From assembly GCA_019313905.1 (NCBI GenBank), contig JAFDAI010000002.1, positions 1 through 64,000 of the forward strand: DNA of 64,000 nt, read 5' to 3'. The translations under genes were made by a program, and so were the position numbers. Positions 37,087-45,465 of this stretch are shown here, in pieces (position 1 is the stretch's first letter; every line of letters begins with the position of its first letter). This stretch comes from Deltaproteobacteria bacterium. Lineage in GTDB: Bacteria; Desulfobacterota; Syntrophia; Syntrophales; UBA2210. The notes below the pieces were generated by a model. The model did not search any database, was not told where the DNA came from, and saw only the letters and a list, made by a program, of their open reading frames with translations.

Positions 37087-38421
37087 TTAAAGGATTGGTA
37101 AATATTTTTCTATTTCAAATTCACTTACGTGCGTCCGGTAACTATCCCACTCTATCTTTTTGTTAGCGATAAACTTCTCAAAGATATGGTCACCCAGTGC
37201 CTCTCGCACAAGATCACTCTTTTCTGTAATTGATATTGCTTCACCCAGGCTTCCCGGTAAGGTGTCGATACCTCTACCCTCACGCTCGGCAGCAGTCATC
37301 TCAAAGATATCTTCTTCAACCGGATCAGGAAGTTCATATCCTTCCTCCATACCTTTCAAGCCGGCCGCCAGCATAACCGAAAATGCAAGATACGGATTGC
37401 AGGCAGGGTCAGGACAACGAAATTCCATTCTGGTAGCATTTGCCTTGCCCGGCTTGTACATGGGAACACGTATAAGGGCCGATCGATTTCTTCTCGCCCA
37501 TGAAATATATACGGGTGCTTCATAGCCGGGTACCAGTCTCTTGTATGAGTTCACCCATTGAGCGACAACCGAAGACAATTCAGACGCATGTTTTAAAAGT
37601 CCTGCGATATAACTCTTTGCGATATCAGATAGATAATACTCATCTTTTTCGTTAAAAAAGGCATTGCTCGATCCTTTGAAAAGGGACTGGTGCACATGCA
37701 TTCCGCTTCCATTTTCACCAAATACCGGTTTTGGCATGAATGTGGCGTAAACGCCGTGTCTCATTGCTACTTCTTTAACCACAAGACGATATGTCATAGC
37801 CGCGTCCGCCATGGAAAGTGCCTCTTTATATCGCAAGTCAATTTCATGCTGACTGGGAGCCACCTCGTGATGACTGTATTCCACCTGAATCCCCATGTTC
37901 TCGAGGGTCAAAATCGTGTCCCTTCTTAGATCACTGGCCATATCCAGGGGAGTCAGATCAAAATAACCGCCACGGTCAAGGAACTCCGGTTTACCTGAGT
38001 CACTCTTGAAATAAAAGAACTCAAGTTCCGGTCCCACATTCAGCATGTATCCCTTTTCGGCAGCCTTCTTCAGATTCCTCTTGAGAACCCAGCGCGGATC
38101 ACCTTCATAGGGAGTGCCATCGGGTTTTAAAATATCGCAGAACATCCGGGCCACGTTCATTCCTTCACTGGCTCGCCAGGGAAGAATAACGAAAGTCTCC
38201 GGATCAGGTTTTGCCATCATATCGCTTTCTTCAATCCTGGCGAATCCTTCAATGGACGACCCATCGAAACCCATTCCTTCCTCAAGACCAGTTTCCAGTT
38301 CCGCCGGTGTAATCGAAAAACTTTTCAAAATACCTAAAACATCCGTAAACCAGAGACGTATAAACTTTACATTCTGTTCCTTTACCTGTTTCAATACATA
38401 TTCTTTGTCTTTCTTTACCAT
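37087..38421 (-). CDS. glnA: Glutamine synthetase, type I-alpha
   Basis: A 444-residue enzyme making glutamine from glutamate, ammonia and ATP. Visible are FDGSSIEGFARIEESDM, NVGPELEFF, GSGMHVHQSLF and NSYKRLVPGYEAPVYISWARRNRSALIRVP. The length and the C-terminus WDSYRTHVSEFEIEKYL match the short alpha form. The segment that carries the adenylylated Tyr in the beta form (NLYDLPP) reads GYELPDPVEED, so GlnE control is not expected. The Arg in the FARIEESD block matches the feedback-control Arg of the alpha form. AGGAGG lies seven bases before the ATG, and a sigma-54 promoter match precedes it. Confidence 0.97.
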   Translation of the reverse strand: MVKKDKEYVLKQVKEQNVKFIRLWFTDVLGILKSFSITPAELETGLEEGMGFDGSSIEGFARIEESDMMAKPDPETFVILPWRASEGMNVARMFCDILKPDGTPYEGDPRWVLKRNLKKAAEKGYMLNVGPELEFFYFKSDSGKPEFLDRGGYFDLTPLDMASDLRRDTILTLENMGIQVEYSHHEVAPSQHEIDLRYKEALSMADAAMTYRLVVKEVAMRHGVYATFMPKPVFGENGSGMHVHQSLFKGSSNAFFNEKDEYYLSDIAKSYIAGLLKHASELSSVVAQWVNSYKRLVPGYEAPVYISWARRNRSALIRVPMYKPGKANATRMEFRCPDPACNPYLAFSVMLAAGLKGMEEGYELPDPVEEDIFEMTAAEREGRGIDTLPGSLGEAISITEKSDLVREALGDHIFEKFIANKKIEWDSYRTHVSEFEIEKYLPIL

Positions 38422-38479
38422 TTTTCTGCCTCCTGTATTTTATTTTCATTAACTTTCTATACTTATCTGGGGTGTATCA

Positions 38480-38495
38480 CGCAAATGCCGTGCCA
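38480..38495 (-). promoter_or_regulatory. Sigma-54 promoter of glnA operon
   Basis: On the minus strand TGGCACGGCATTTGCGT has TGGCAC, five bases, then TTGCG, with exactly ten bases between the GG and GC dinucleotides. It lies about 60 bases before glnA. Confidence 0.75.
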
Positions 38496-38631
38496 TACAT
38501 CAAATAAATATAAATAACATTTGAGAACAGCATCTTACAAGCGTACATCCGTTAGAAAACTATACAACTATACATACTATTCTACCATACTGTAGGAAAC
38601 AGATCACAAAGCACACATATTTGTACCATTT

Positions 38632-38973
38632 CTAACCTATTGCCTTATCTCCTTCCTCGCCGGTACGTATTCTTATTGTGTTAACTACATCGGATATAAA
38701 TATTTTCCCATCTCCTATTTCGCCGGTCCTCGCTGCTTCAATTACAGCCGTGACGATCTCATCTACAGCCTGGTCATTGACAACAACTTCAATCTTGACC
38801 TTTGGCAAAAACTCAACCTTAAACTCCCTGCCGCGAAATTGTTCAATCTTGCCTTTCTGCTGACCATGTCCCTCGATACGGACAGTGCTCATCCCTGGAT
38901 AATCTATTTTCTTTAATGCTTCTTTCACGTCATCTAACTTTTCAGGTCTTATTATTGCTTCTATCTTTTTCAT
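38632..38973 (-). CDS. glnB: PII nitrogen-regulatory protein, without Tyr51
   Basis: A 113-residue PII protein that senses ATP/ADP and 2-oxoglutarate. The fold is clear: MKKIEAIIRPEKLDDVKEAL, then [15 protein letters not shown] and IRIRTGEEG. The T-loop reads GQQKGKIEQFRGREFKVEF: Phe stands at position 51, where enterobacterial PII has the uridylylated Tyr, and Phe also replaces Tyr46. It is 12 bases downstream of amtB, and the two are likely one transcript. It probably blocks its partner ammonium channel when 2-oxoglutarate is low. Confidence 0.96.
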   Translation of the reverse strand: MKKIEAIIRPEKLDDVKEALKKIDYPGMSTVRIEGHGQQKGKIEQFRGREFKVEFLPKVKIEVVVNDQAVDEIVTAVIEAARTGEIGDGKIFISDVVNTIRIRTGEEGDKAIG

Positions 38974-38985
38974 TTGTTTTCCTCC

Positions 38986-40359
38986 TTATCTGTTTAACTG
39001 AACAAAATCGGGGTAAGCCGGTGTCCCATGTTCAATAATATCCAACCCCTGCAACTCTTCTTCAGGAGAAACCCGGATGCCAATCATCTTATCCAGTAAT
39101 TTGAACATTATGTACCCTATACCGAATGCCCAGACGAAAACTACCACCACACTGATGGCTTGGGCGATAAGCTGATCCCAACCACCGCCATAAAACAGTC
39201 CCGTGGCAAATGGCTTGGCGATTGCGTAATTGCCATAAGTTCCGTCTGCAAAAAATCCTATACTGAGAAGACCCCACAGACCACATGTACCATGCACACT
39301 TACAGCACCAACAGGATCGTCTATTCCTATATTATCAAAGAATTGAACACTCGCATACATCAACGCTCCGGCAATAAGACCTATGACAATTGCCGCCCAG
39401 CCTTCTACCCAGGCACAGGGTGCGGTTATTGCTACCAAACCCGCCACAGCACCATTTAGCGCCATACCCAGATCCCATTTAGCTGTTTTCCAGTATGCTA
39501 TGAGCATCGCTACCAGGGCGCCGGCGGCAGCAGCCAGATTAGTATTTACCGCGATAACTGAAATCCTCAGGTGGTGCGCATCACAGGTACTTCCAGTATT
39601 AAAACCAAACCAGCCGAACCACAAAATAAAAACACCAATAGCAGCCATGGCAATACTGTGCCCTGGAATAGCCTGAGGTTTTCCATCTACATATTTGCCA
39701 AACCTGGGACCTAAAACCATTGCTCCTGCCAGGCCTACGAAACCACCTATAGCATGGACCACTCCCGAACCGGCAAAATCGATGGCGCCTAATCCAAAGG
39801 GAAGACTGGACAGCCAGCCTCCACCCCAGACCCAGTGTCCATATATGGGGTAAATGATAAGGCTCACCAGAATACTGTAACCAAAGTAAGCCTTGAATTT
39901 CATACGTTCAGCTACCGCACCGGAGACTATAGTCGCTGCCGTGGCACAGAAAACCAGCATCCAGAACATATTAAGGTACTTGTCCACATCGTAATAGTCT
40001 CCAAGCATAAACCATCCACTTGTACCCAAAAGACCATGCCAGTCTCCGCCCATCATTATGGCATAACCAAAGAGGGAAAATACCAACGAGCCGAGAACAT
40101 AATCCATCAGGTTCTTAGACATGAGATTGGTAACATTTTTTGCCCTGCAAAATCCCGCCTCCAACATTGCGAAACCTGGCTGCATGAACATGACAAGAAA
40201 AGCGCAAATAAGTATCCAGACATAGTTCAAAGGAGCCTGAGAGTTTTCCTTCAAGGCTTCGGCCCCCGTTGGATCACCGGCAAAAGCATAATTAATAACA
40301 CCGAAAAACGCTAAAAACAGCATACACAAAAACAAAAAAGTCTTAGTTTTTCTTTTCAT
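38986..40359 (-). CDS. amtB: Ammonium transporter (first copy)
   Basis: About 457 residues. The N-terminus looks like a signal peptide (MKRKTKTFLFLCML to AFAGD), as in many Amt proteins, followed by 11 hydrophobic segments. The two pore histidines lie in SGVVHAIGG and SVHGTCGLWG. ATG 40359 has AGAGG seven bases upstream and begins the signal peptide, so the long frame to 40452 is rejected. It is paired with glnB. A sigma-54 promoter match lies about 280 bases upstream. Confidence 0.96.
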   Translation of the reverse strand: MKRKTKTFLFLCMLFLAFFGVINYAFAGDPTGAEALKENSQAPLNYVWILICAFLVMFMQPGFAMLEAGFCRAKNVTNLMSKNLMDYVLGSLVFSLFGYAIMMGGDWHGLLGTSGWFMLGDYYDVDKYLNMFWMLVFCATAATIVSGAVAERMKFKAYFGYSILVSLIIYPIYGHWVWGGGWLSSLPFGLGAIDFAGSGVVHAIGGFVGLAGAMVLGPRFGKYVDGKPQAIPGHSIAMAAIGVFILWFGWFGFNTGSTCDAHHLRISVIAVNTNLAAAAGALVAMLIAYWKTAKWDLGMALNGAVAGLVAITAPCAWVEGWAAIVIGLIAGALMYASVQFFDNIGIDDPVGAVSVHGTCGLWGLLSIGFFADGTYGNYAIAKPFATGLFYGGGWDQLIAQAISVVVVFVWAFGIGYIMFKLLDKMIGIRVSPEEELQGLDIIEHGTPAYPDFVQLNR

Positions 40360-40984
40360 TTTCTGACCTCTCTTAGCTAATTTTATACTGCTGAGAAAAA
40401 ACCTGTTACAAAAACATGGCTTAATATCGCCTAAGCCATAAAACCCGTCCAAATTACCTTCATTTTCGTGAAAACGTCACCCGTGTAAGGTAACCAAATC
40501 ACGAACCACGAGATAAACTTTAAGTCTTCTTCATTCTCATTACACCTCCCATCAATATATTTTCGAACATTACGCTGTAAAGATTAAGAACGAAGCAACA
40601 CTTATATAATTCCACATCGTTCCTACAGTTCTGTATTAAAGCAACATTAATGCCAAAATCCATCCTGGCAAATCTGCTTAGTCAACAGCTTGATAAAACA
40701 GGATATATTGTTATAGTAATGCGCAATGACAGAATTGATTTGAAGTGGAATAAACTACATATTTGTGGGATAGATAGTAGACACCTACCCTCACGTATAC
40801 AAATCGGGAGGATGGAAGGAATGTGGAATGGGGGACGTCCGGAAATAAGTAAACAACTCAACTTCTACGTTCAGATACTCATATATTTATGGATATCCCC
40901 ATCGTCCGCAGCCAATGGTATTGTATGAGCATATCAATAGCGAGAGCAGAAATTCTCTTGACGTTTTTGCTGTACTTTTCGAGT
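40360..40984. other. Long regulatory gap upstream of amtB-glnB
   Basis: No gene is seen. The gap holds the sigma-54 match at 40640-40655, a leader of roughly 270 bases with no obvious fold, and TTGTGGGATA at 40763-40772, about 120 bases upstream of the promoter. The same ten bases occur at 41868, upstream of the next sigma-54 promoter, so this is a possible activator site. Confidence 0.5.
40640..40655 (-). promoter_or_regulatory. Sigma-54 promoter of amtB-glnB
   Basis: On the minus strand TGGCATTAATGTTGCT gives TGGCAT, five bases, TTGCT, with the required ten-base GG to GC spacing. Confidence 0.7.
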
Positions 40985-41710
40985 TCAGGTTATTATCTCA
41001 ATGTAATTTCTGAAAAGTATTTCAAATTGTTTTTCCATAACGGTTTCTAATCTCCTGGCATCGGCAAGTACACAAGCCGGATCTACCATCGGCGGTGGAA
41101 GAGCGGTAAGCCACTCCCGATCCTCTCTCAACCATTTCTCGGCATCTTCATAGTCAGCGGCATGATTATCAAACTGAAAGCCTACTATATGCGGCCGGCC
41201 CTCCAGTGAAATGGCTTCCACTTCACAATCTCTGGAGATTGCCAGAACCTCTATATGTTTAGACAAAGGTTGTAAGACGGCCTGGGAGTGCCATTTAAAG
41301 AGTGGAAAGGAACCGGGGATATCACGGAACAATGGATGCCCAGAACCTTTTTGGGTAAGCTTTCCCTCTATAAAACCAACACTATACATCAAATTTGGTC
41401 CCACTTCAGCGCCCAGCACATCGGCCAGGAGCTGATGTCCCAGACAGAACCCCATATAGGGCATATCCCTTTTTATAACATTTCTGATAATCTCTTTTTC
41501 TTCCGAGAGAAAGGGGTACAGGTCTTCCTGATCGACATTGGGACCGCCACCCAGGACTAAAAGCCCTTCGTATGATCCAATGTCAGGAATCGGCTGGTGC
41601 CATACTTCAATAATATGCAGATACACGTTTAATTTCTTTGCTGAACGGATCAGGTGGCGTCCGGGCCCTTCCCACGGCATGTGTTGAAAGACAAGAAATC
41701 GTTTTGACAT
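40985..41710 (-). CDS. Class I glutamine amidotransferase (second copy)
   Basis: About 241 residues, related to but clearly different from the copy at 36.4 kb. The nucleophile Cys is in MGFCLGHQLL; the His is in VGFQFDNH, where the usual Glu after the His is not obvious. LVLGGGPNVDQEDLYPFL is the early GuaA-like block. ATG 41710 with GAGG six bases upstream is preferred. It has its own sigma-54 promoter match about 85 bases upstream, so it belongs to the nitrogen regulon. Whether it is an active glutaminase is uncertain because of the altered His block. Confidence 0.82.
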   Translation of the reverse strand: MSKRFLVFQHMPWEGPGRHLIRSAKKLNVYLHIIEVWHQPIPDIGSYEGLLVLGGGPNVDQEDLYPFLSEEKEIIRNVIKRDMPYMGFCLGHQLLADVLGAEVGPNLMYSVGFIEGKLTQKGSGHPLFRDIPGSFPLFKWHSQAVLQPLSKHIEVLAISRDCEVEAISLEGRPHIVGFQFDNHAADYEDAEKWLREDREWLTALPPPMVDPACVLADARRLETVMEKQFEILFRNYIEIIT

Positions 41711-41795
41711 CTTCCGCCTCAAGACTCAAGATTGCTTTGGTCAAGTGATTGAACACTCATGACATGTTCAAGATATTCCTACTTCGATGTAGTGA

Positions 41796-41811
41796 AGCAA
41801 CGTCCATGCCA
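41796..41811 (-). promoter_or_regulatory. Sigma-54 promoter of the second class I amidotransferase
   Basis: On the minus strand TGGCATGGACGTTGCTT gives TGGCAT, five bases, TTGCT with correct spacing. TTGTGGGATA lies about 60-70 bases upstream at 41868. Confidence 0.7.
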
Positions 41812-41949
41812 CACGTACAGGAGAAATGGCACAATATATCTATGGCATTGATAATATTATTAGAATATTGTGGGATAATAGATTAAAAGAGGCGGGTTTT
41901 TGTTAAGTCTAAATCACATACATGTATATCAGTTAGCTTGTTTCTACAT

Positions 41950-43512
41950 TTACGTACGGAATCGCTTTGCATCAATCTTATATTTATTTACTCTCAAACC
42001 TACGATTCTTTCCGTGATGCCGAGAATCTTGGCCGTCCTTGACATATTTCCCTTAGATGTCTTGAGCGCGTCTACAATCAGATCCCTTTCCAGGTTATCT
42101 ATTTCACCCTGCAACGTCCCATAAGGGGTTGTCCCCGTAGATGAAGATGTCTGGAGTGTAGGCGGCAGGTGATATCCGTAGATAACGCTTTCATTACTGA
42201 GAAGAACGGCTCGCTCAATACAGTTTTCAAGTTCCCTCACATTCCCCGGCCAATGATAACCCATAAGCATGTCTATGGCGTGTGTACATATACGCTGAAT
42301 CCTTTTATCATTTGCTTTCGCATATCGCTCAACGAAAAAATCGGTTAAAAGCATTGTATCTGTTTTCCGTTCACGAAGGGGAGGAACATAGATGGGAAAT
42401 ACGTTTAACCGATAGTACAGGTCCTCTCTGAATTTCCCTTCCTCCATCAGGCTCTCCAGGTTACGATTGGTAGCGGCAATGATTCTCACATCGGCCTTAA
42501 TAGTAGCAGTTCCGCCCAATCGTTCGAACTCGCGCTCCTGAAGCACGCGCAGTAATCTTATCTGTACCGTTGGGGAAAAATCACCTACCTCATCGAGAAA
42601 TATGGTGCCACCGGAGGCCAGCTCAAAACGCCCTTTCCTCTGTGATACTGCTCCCGTAAATGCACCCTTTTCATGACCGAAGAGTTCGCTTTCCAGAACT
42701 GTTTCAGGCAGGGCGGCACAATTAACCTTGATAAATGGTTTATTCGCTCTCAGGCTGTTATAGTGAATTGCGTTGGCTACCAGTTCTTTTCCCGTCCCGC
42801 TCTCCCCACGAATCAAAACAGTGGCATTACTCTTGGAGACCTGCGCAATGAGGTCATACACCTCTCGCATTCCTCTCGAATTTCCTATGATATTTGCCGG
42901 ATGAAACCGATCCTTTAGTTCGCTCTGCAGCCGCAGATTTTCCTGTATAAGGAACTCACGTTCTTCCTGTGCCTCCTGACGAAGACGCACGGCCTGTGCC
43001 ACCATGGACGCGATAATAGATAAAAGGCGGACATCCTCTTCTAGAGACACCGATTCATCAAATAATCTGTCGGCGCTTAACGTACCAACGACCTCTTTTC
43101 CGATTTTGATGGGAACAGATATGAAAGAGATATCTTTTTTTTCTAAATTCTTGCGGGAACCTGTACGGTCTAAAAATAGAGGGTCATCGGAAATGTGAGG
43201 AACGATTACGGGCTGACCCGTTCCTACAACCTTGCCTGTCACGCCTTCTCCTATTTTATATCTGCCCCGCTTTTTTTCACTTTCAGAAAGTCCATGGGCA
43301 ACCTCGATATAAATTTCTCTCGTCTTTCTATTCAGGAGCGCCAGGGTACCACGTGTCATACCCATACGTTCTGCCAGAGCGCTAAGTACCGGACCAACCG
43401 TTTCCCGGAGATCCATACTTTTACTCAAGGTCTGGCTGATCTCCCAGAGAAGGGATAATTCCCTGATTTCTCTATTGACAGTTATGTTCTTACGTTGAGA
43501 GTTGGATTCCAT
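41950..43512 (-). CDS. NifA-family sigma-54-dependent activator (GAF-AAA+-HTH)
   Basis: A 520-residue regulator. Residues about 25-175 form a GAF sensor domain of the NifA type. A sigma-54 AAA+ domain follows, with Walker A GESGTGKE, the sigma-54 loop GAFTGA, Walker [12 protein letters not shown] and a sensor-region block ([11 protein letters not shown]). The Fis-type helix-turn-helix ends the protein ([27 protein letters not shown]), matching the NifA C-terminus. There is no receiver domain, so it is not a response regulator. No nitrogenase genes are in the window; the sigma-54 promoters around it belong to ammonium assimilation genes, making these its likely targets. Confidence 0.92.
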   Translation of the reverse strand: MESNSQRKNITVNREIRELSLLWEISQTLSKSMDLRETVGPVLSALAERMGMTRGTLALLNRKTREIYIEVAHGLSESEKKRGRYKIGEGVTGKVVGTGQPVIVPHISDDPLFLDRTGSRKNLEKKDISFISVPIKIGKEVVGTLSADRLFDESVSLEEDVRLLSIIASMVAQAVRLRQEAQEEREFLIQENLRLQSELKDRFHPANIIGNSRGMREVYDLIAQVSKSNATVLIRGESGTGKELVANAIHYNSLRANKPFIKVNCAALPETVLESELFGHEKGAFTGAVSQRKGRFELASGGTIFLDEVGDFSPTVQIRLLRVLQEREFERLGGTATIKADVRIIAATNRNLESLMEEGKFREDLYYRLNVFPIYVPPLRERKTDTMLLTDFFVERYAKANDKRIQRICTHAIDMLMGYHWPGNVRELENCIERAVLLSNESVIYGYHLPPTLQTSSSTGTTPYGTLQGEIDNLERDLIVDALKTSKGNMSRTAKILGITERIVGLRVNKYKIDAKRFRT

Positions 43513-43559
43513 TGAATAATTACCTTATTTAGAAATTTGGTACCGGAATGTCAAATTTT

Positions 43560-43581
43560 GTGGAACCATATCACATTCCAC
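43560..43581. promoter_or_regulatory. Inverted repeat between the NifA-like gene and amtB2
   Basis: GTGGAA (43560-43565), a ten-base spacer and TTCCAC (43576-43581) form a perfect inverted repeat. It starts 48 bases upstream of the NifA-like start codon and about 150 bases upstream of the amtB2 sigma-54 promoter. It could be an operator or an activator site. Confidence 0.45.
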
Positions 43582-43721
43582 GATCAATATCAAAACTTTA
43601 CTACAATATTGTCGCTTTAAGTGTTTATTCATACGGTCATGTAAGCAACTCGAATACGATTAACGCCCCCTTGCCTGCATTTCGTTTATTATATCCACAA
43701 GTTACAATGTTGTGATGCCAA

Positions 43722-43738
43722 TGGCATTATAATTGCTC
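43722..43738 (+). promoter_or_regulatory. Sigma-54 promoter of amtB2-glnK
   Basis: TGGCATTATAATTGCTC gives TGGCAT, five bases, TTGCT with the exact ten-base GG to GC spacing, about 50 bases before the gene. Confidence 0.75.
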
Positions 43739-43787
43739 AATCCAGAACGGTAAGACTTACTCATAACAGTTTCAGGAGGAGAAAAGT

Positions 43788-45020
43788 ATGAATTCAGGAG
43801 ATACAGCGTGGGTATTAGTTTCTGTTGCATTAGTCTTTATTATGACTCCAGGTGTAGCCTTTTTTTATGGAGGTATGGCGAGACGAAAAAACATCCTTTC
43901 CATTTTGACTCAGTGTTTTGCCATTATTTGCCTGGTTAGTTTGCAATGGGTTTTATTTGGTTATTCATTATCCTTCAGCCCGGATACGGGATATGGCATC
44001 ATTGGGGGCCTGGACTGGATCGGCCTCAGAAACGTTGGCCAACAACCCAGCGCCGATTATGCCAGCACGATACCCCATCTTGCCTTTATGATATTCCAGG
44101 CAATGTTCGCGATTATTACACCGGCATTGATGGTTGGCGCCTTTGCTGAAAGAATTAAATTCTCCGCACTTGTTATATTTACCCTTTTATGGACAACTTT
44201 TGTTTATGATCCCATAGCTCACTGGGTTTGGGGAACCGGTGGCTGGCTGGGAAATATAGGGGCGCTCGATTTTGCAGGCGGGATCGTAGTCCATGTAAGC
44301 TCGGGTGTTTCAGCGCTGCTCATTGCCGTTCTGATCGGAAAAAGAATGGGTTACAAAAAAGAACCATTCGCGCCTCACAATTTACCTATCACTTTTTTAG
44401 GAGGCGCCCTTTTATGGATCGGATGGTTTGGTTTTAACGCGGGAAGTGCCCTCGAGGCGGGGGGACTTGCCGCAAATGCTTTTGTAACCACAAACACGGC
44501 AGCTGCTGCTGCGGGAATGGCCTGGGCATTTATGGAATGGCAGCAGGACGGAGCGCCAACCGTTCTTGGCATCGTAACAGGGGTAGTTGCGGGACTGGTT
44601 GCAATTACACCCGCCTGCGGTTTCGTGAGTACTTTGTCCGCAATACCGATTGGACTTATAGCGGGCATATTATGCTATTTTGCGGTTGCAAAAATTAAAC
44701 CCGCGTTAGGATATGATGATTCGCTGGATGTCTTCGGCGTCCATGGTATCGGCGGCATCTGGGGAACACTTGCAACCGGAATCTTTGCGGCAACAGCGAT
44801 CAACAGCGGCGGAGCGGATGGGCTTCTGCTCGGCAACGCGAAGCTGCTCTTGATTCAGATAATCTACCTTGTAGTGTGCATAGCGTACGCTCTGGCGGTA
44901 ACCTGGATCCTGTACAAGATTGTCGATGCCCTGGTCGGGATGAGAGTTGATAAAGAAAGCGAGCTAATTGGTCTTGATCTGACTCAGCATAACGAATCTG
45001 CATATACCGTTTTAGAATAG
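43788..45020 (+). CDS. Ammonium transporter (second copy)
   Basis: A 410-residue Amt protein without the N-terminal signal-like extension of the first copy. It begins MNSGDTAWVLVSVALVFIMTPGVAFFYGGMARRKN, with the pore histidines in GGIVVHVSSG and FGVHGIGGIWG. AGGAGG lies close before the ATG. It is followed after 12 bases by a PII gene, the usual Amt-GlnK pairing, and is divergent from the NifA-like gene. Confidence 0.97.
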   Translation: MNSGDTAWVLVSVALVFIMTPGVAFFYGGMARRKNILSILTQCFAIICLVSLQWVLFGYSLSFSPDTGYGIIGGLDWIGLRNVGQQPSADYASTIPHLAFMIFQAMFAIITPALMVGAFAERIKFSALVIFTLLWTTFVYDPIAHWVWGTGGWLGNIGALDFAGGIVVHVSSGVSALLIAVLIGKRMGYKKEPFAPHNLPITFLGGALLWIGWFGFNAGSALEAGGLAANAFVTTNTAAAAAGMAWAFMEWQQDGAPTVLGIVTGVVAGLVAITPACGFVSTLSAIPIGLIAGILCYFAVAKIKPALGYDDSLDVFGVHGIGGIWGTLATGIFAATAINSGGADGLLLGNAKLLLIQIIYLVVCIAYALAVTWILYKIVDALVGMRVDKESELIGLDLTQHNESAYTVLE

Positions 45021-45032
45021 GAGTTAATACAG

Positions 45033-45374
45033 ATGAAATATATCATTGCTATTATCAAACCCCACAAGTTGGAAGAAGTAAAGAAGGCGCTTGAAGGTGC
45101 TGATGTAAATTTGATGACCGTATCCAACGTCGTTGGGCAGGGAAGACAGAAGGGACGTACCGAGATCTATAGGGGTGCAAAAGAGAGCAGCGGCCTTCTT
45201 AAGAAAGTCAAACTTGAGATTGGTGTTAACGAAGAATTCGTAGAACAAACTATTGAAGCCATCACAAAAGCGGCATACACGGGAGAGATTGGAGACGGAA
45301 AAATCTTCGTGCTGGACCTTCAAGATGTAGTCAGAGTCGGCACAGGAGAGCGGGGAGGAAAAGCAATCAACTAA
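45033..45374 (+). CDS. PII protein (GlnK-like), divergent T-loop
   Basis: A 113-residue PII protein paired with the second ammonium transporter, which it probably gates. The core is typical ([43 protein letters not shown]). The T-loop reads [22 protein letters not shown]: Tyr46 is kept, but position 51 is Glu and the following residues differ from the usual Y-x-V-D-F. Uridylylation at Tyr51 is therefore impossible. AGGAG lies nine bases before the ATG. Confidence 0.95.
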   Translation: MKYIIAIIKPHKLEEVKKALEGADVNLMTVSNVVGQGRQKGRTEIYRGAKESSGLLKKVKLEIGVNEEFVEQTIEAITKAAYTGEIGDGKIFVLDLQDVVRVGTGERGGKAIN

Positions 45375-45465
45375 CGGAGGCAACCGAGATGGGTATCATG
45401 TTATGCAGATGCCCTGCCTTTGGGTGGGGCAATTCGCTCCGCACTCCAGCATTTACAGATCTGCA

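Noticed and set aside
43513-43787. A standard NifA activator site (TGT-N10-ACA) between the NifA-like gene and amtB2
   Set aside because: The closest match, TGT to ACA near 43559, has an 11-base spacer, so I report only the GTGGAA inverted repeat.
45375-45465. A terminator between the PII gene and carB
   Set aside because: GCCCTGCC/GGGTGGGGC can form a short GC stem with G-U pairs, but no T run follows on either strand, so it is not listed.
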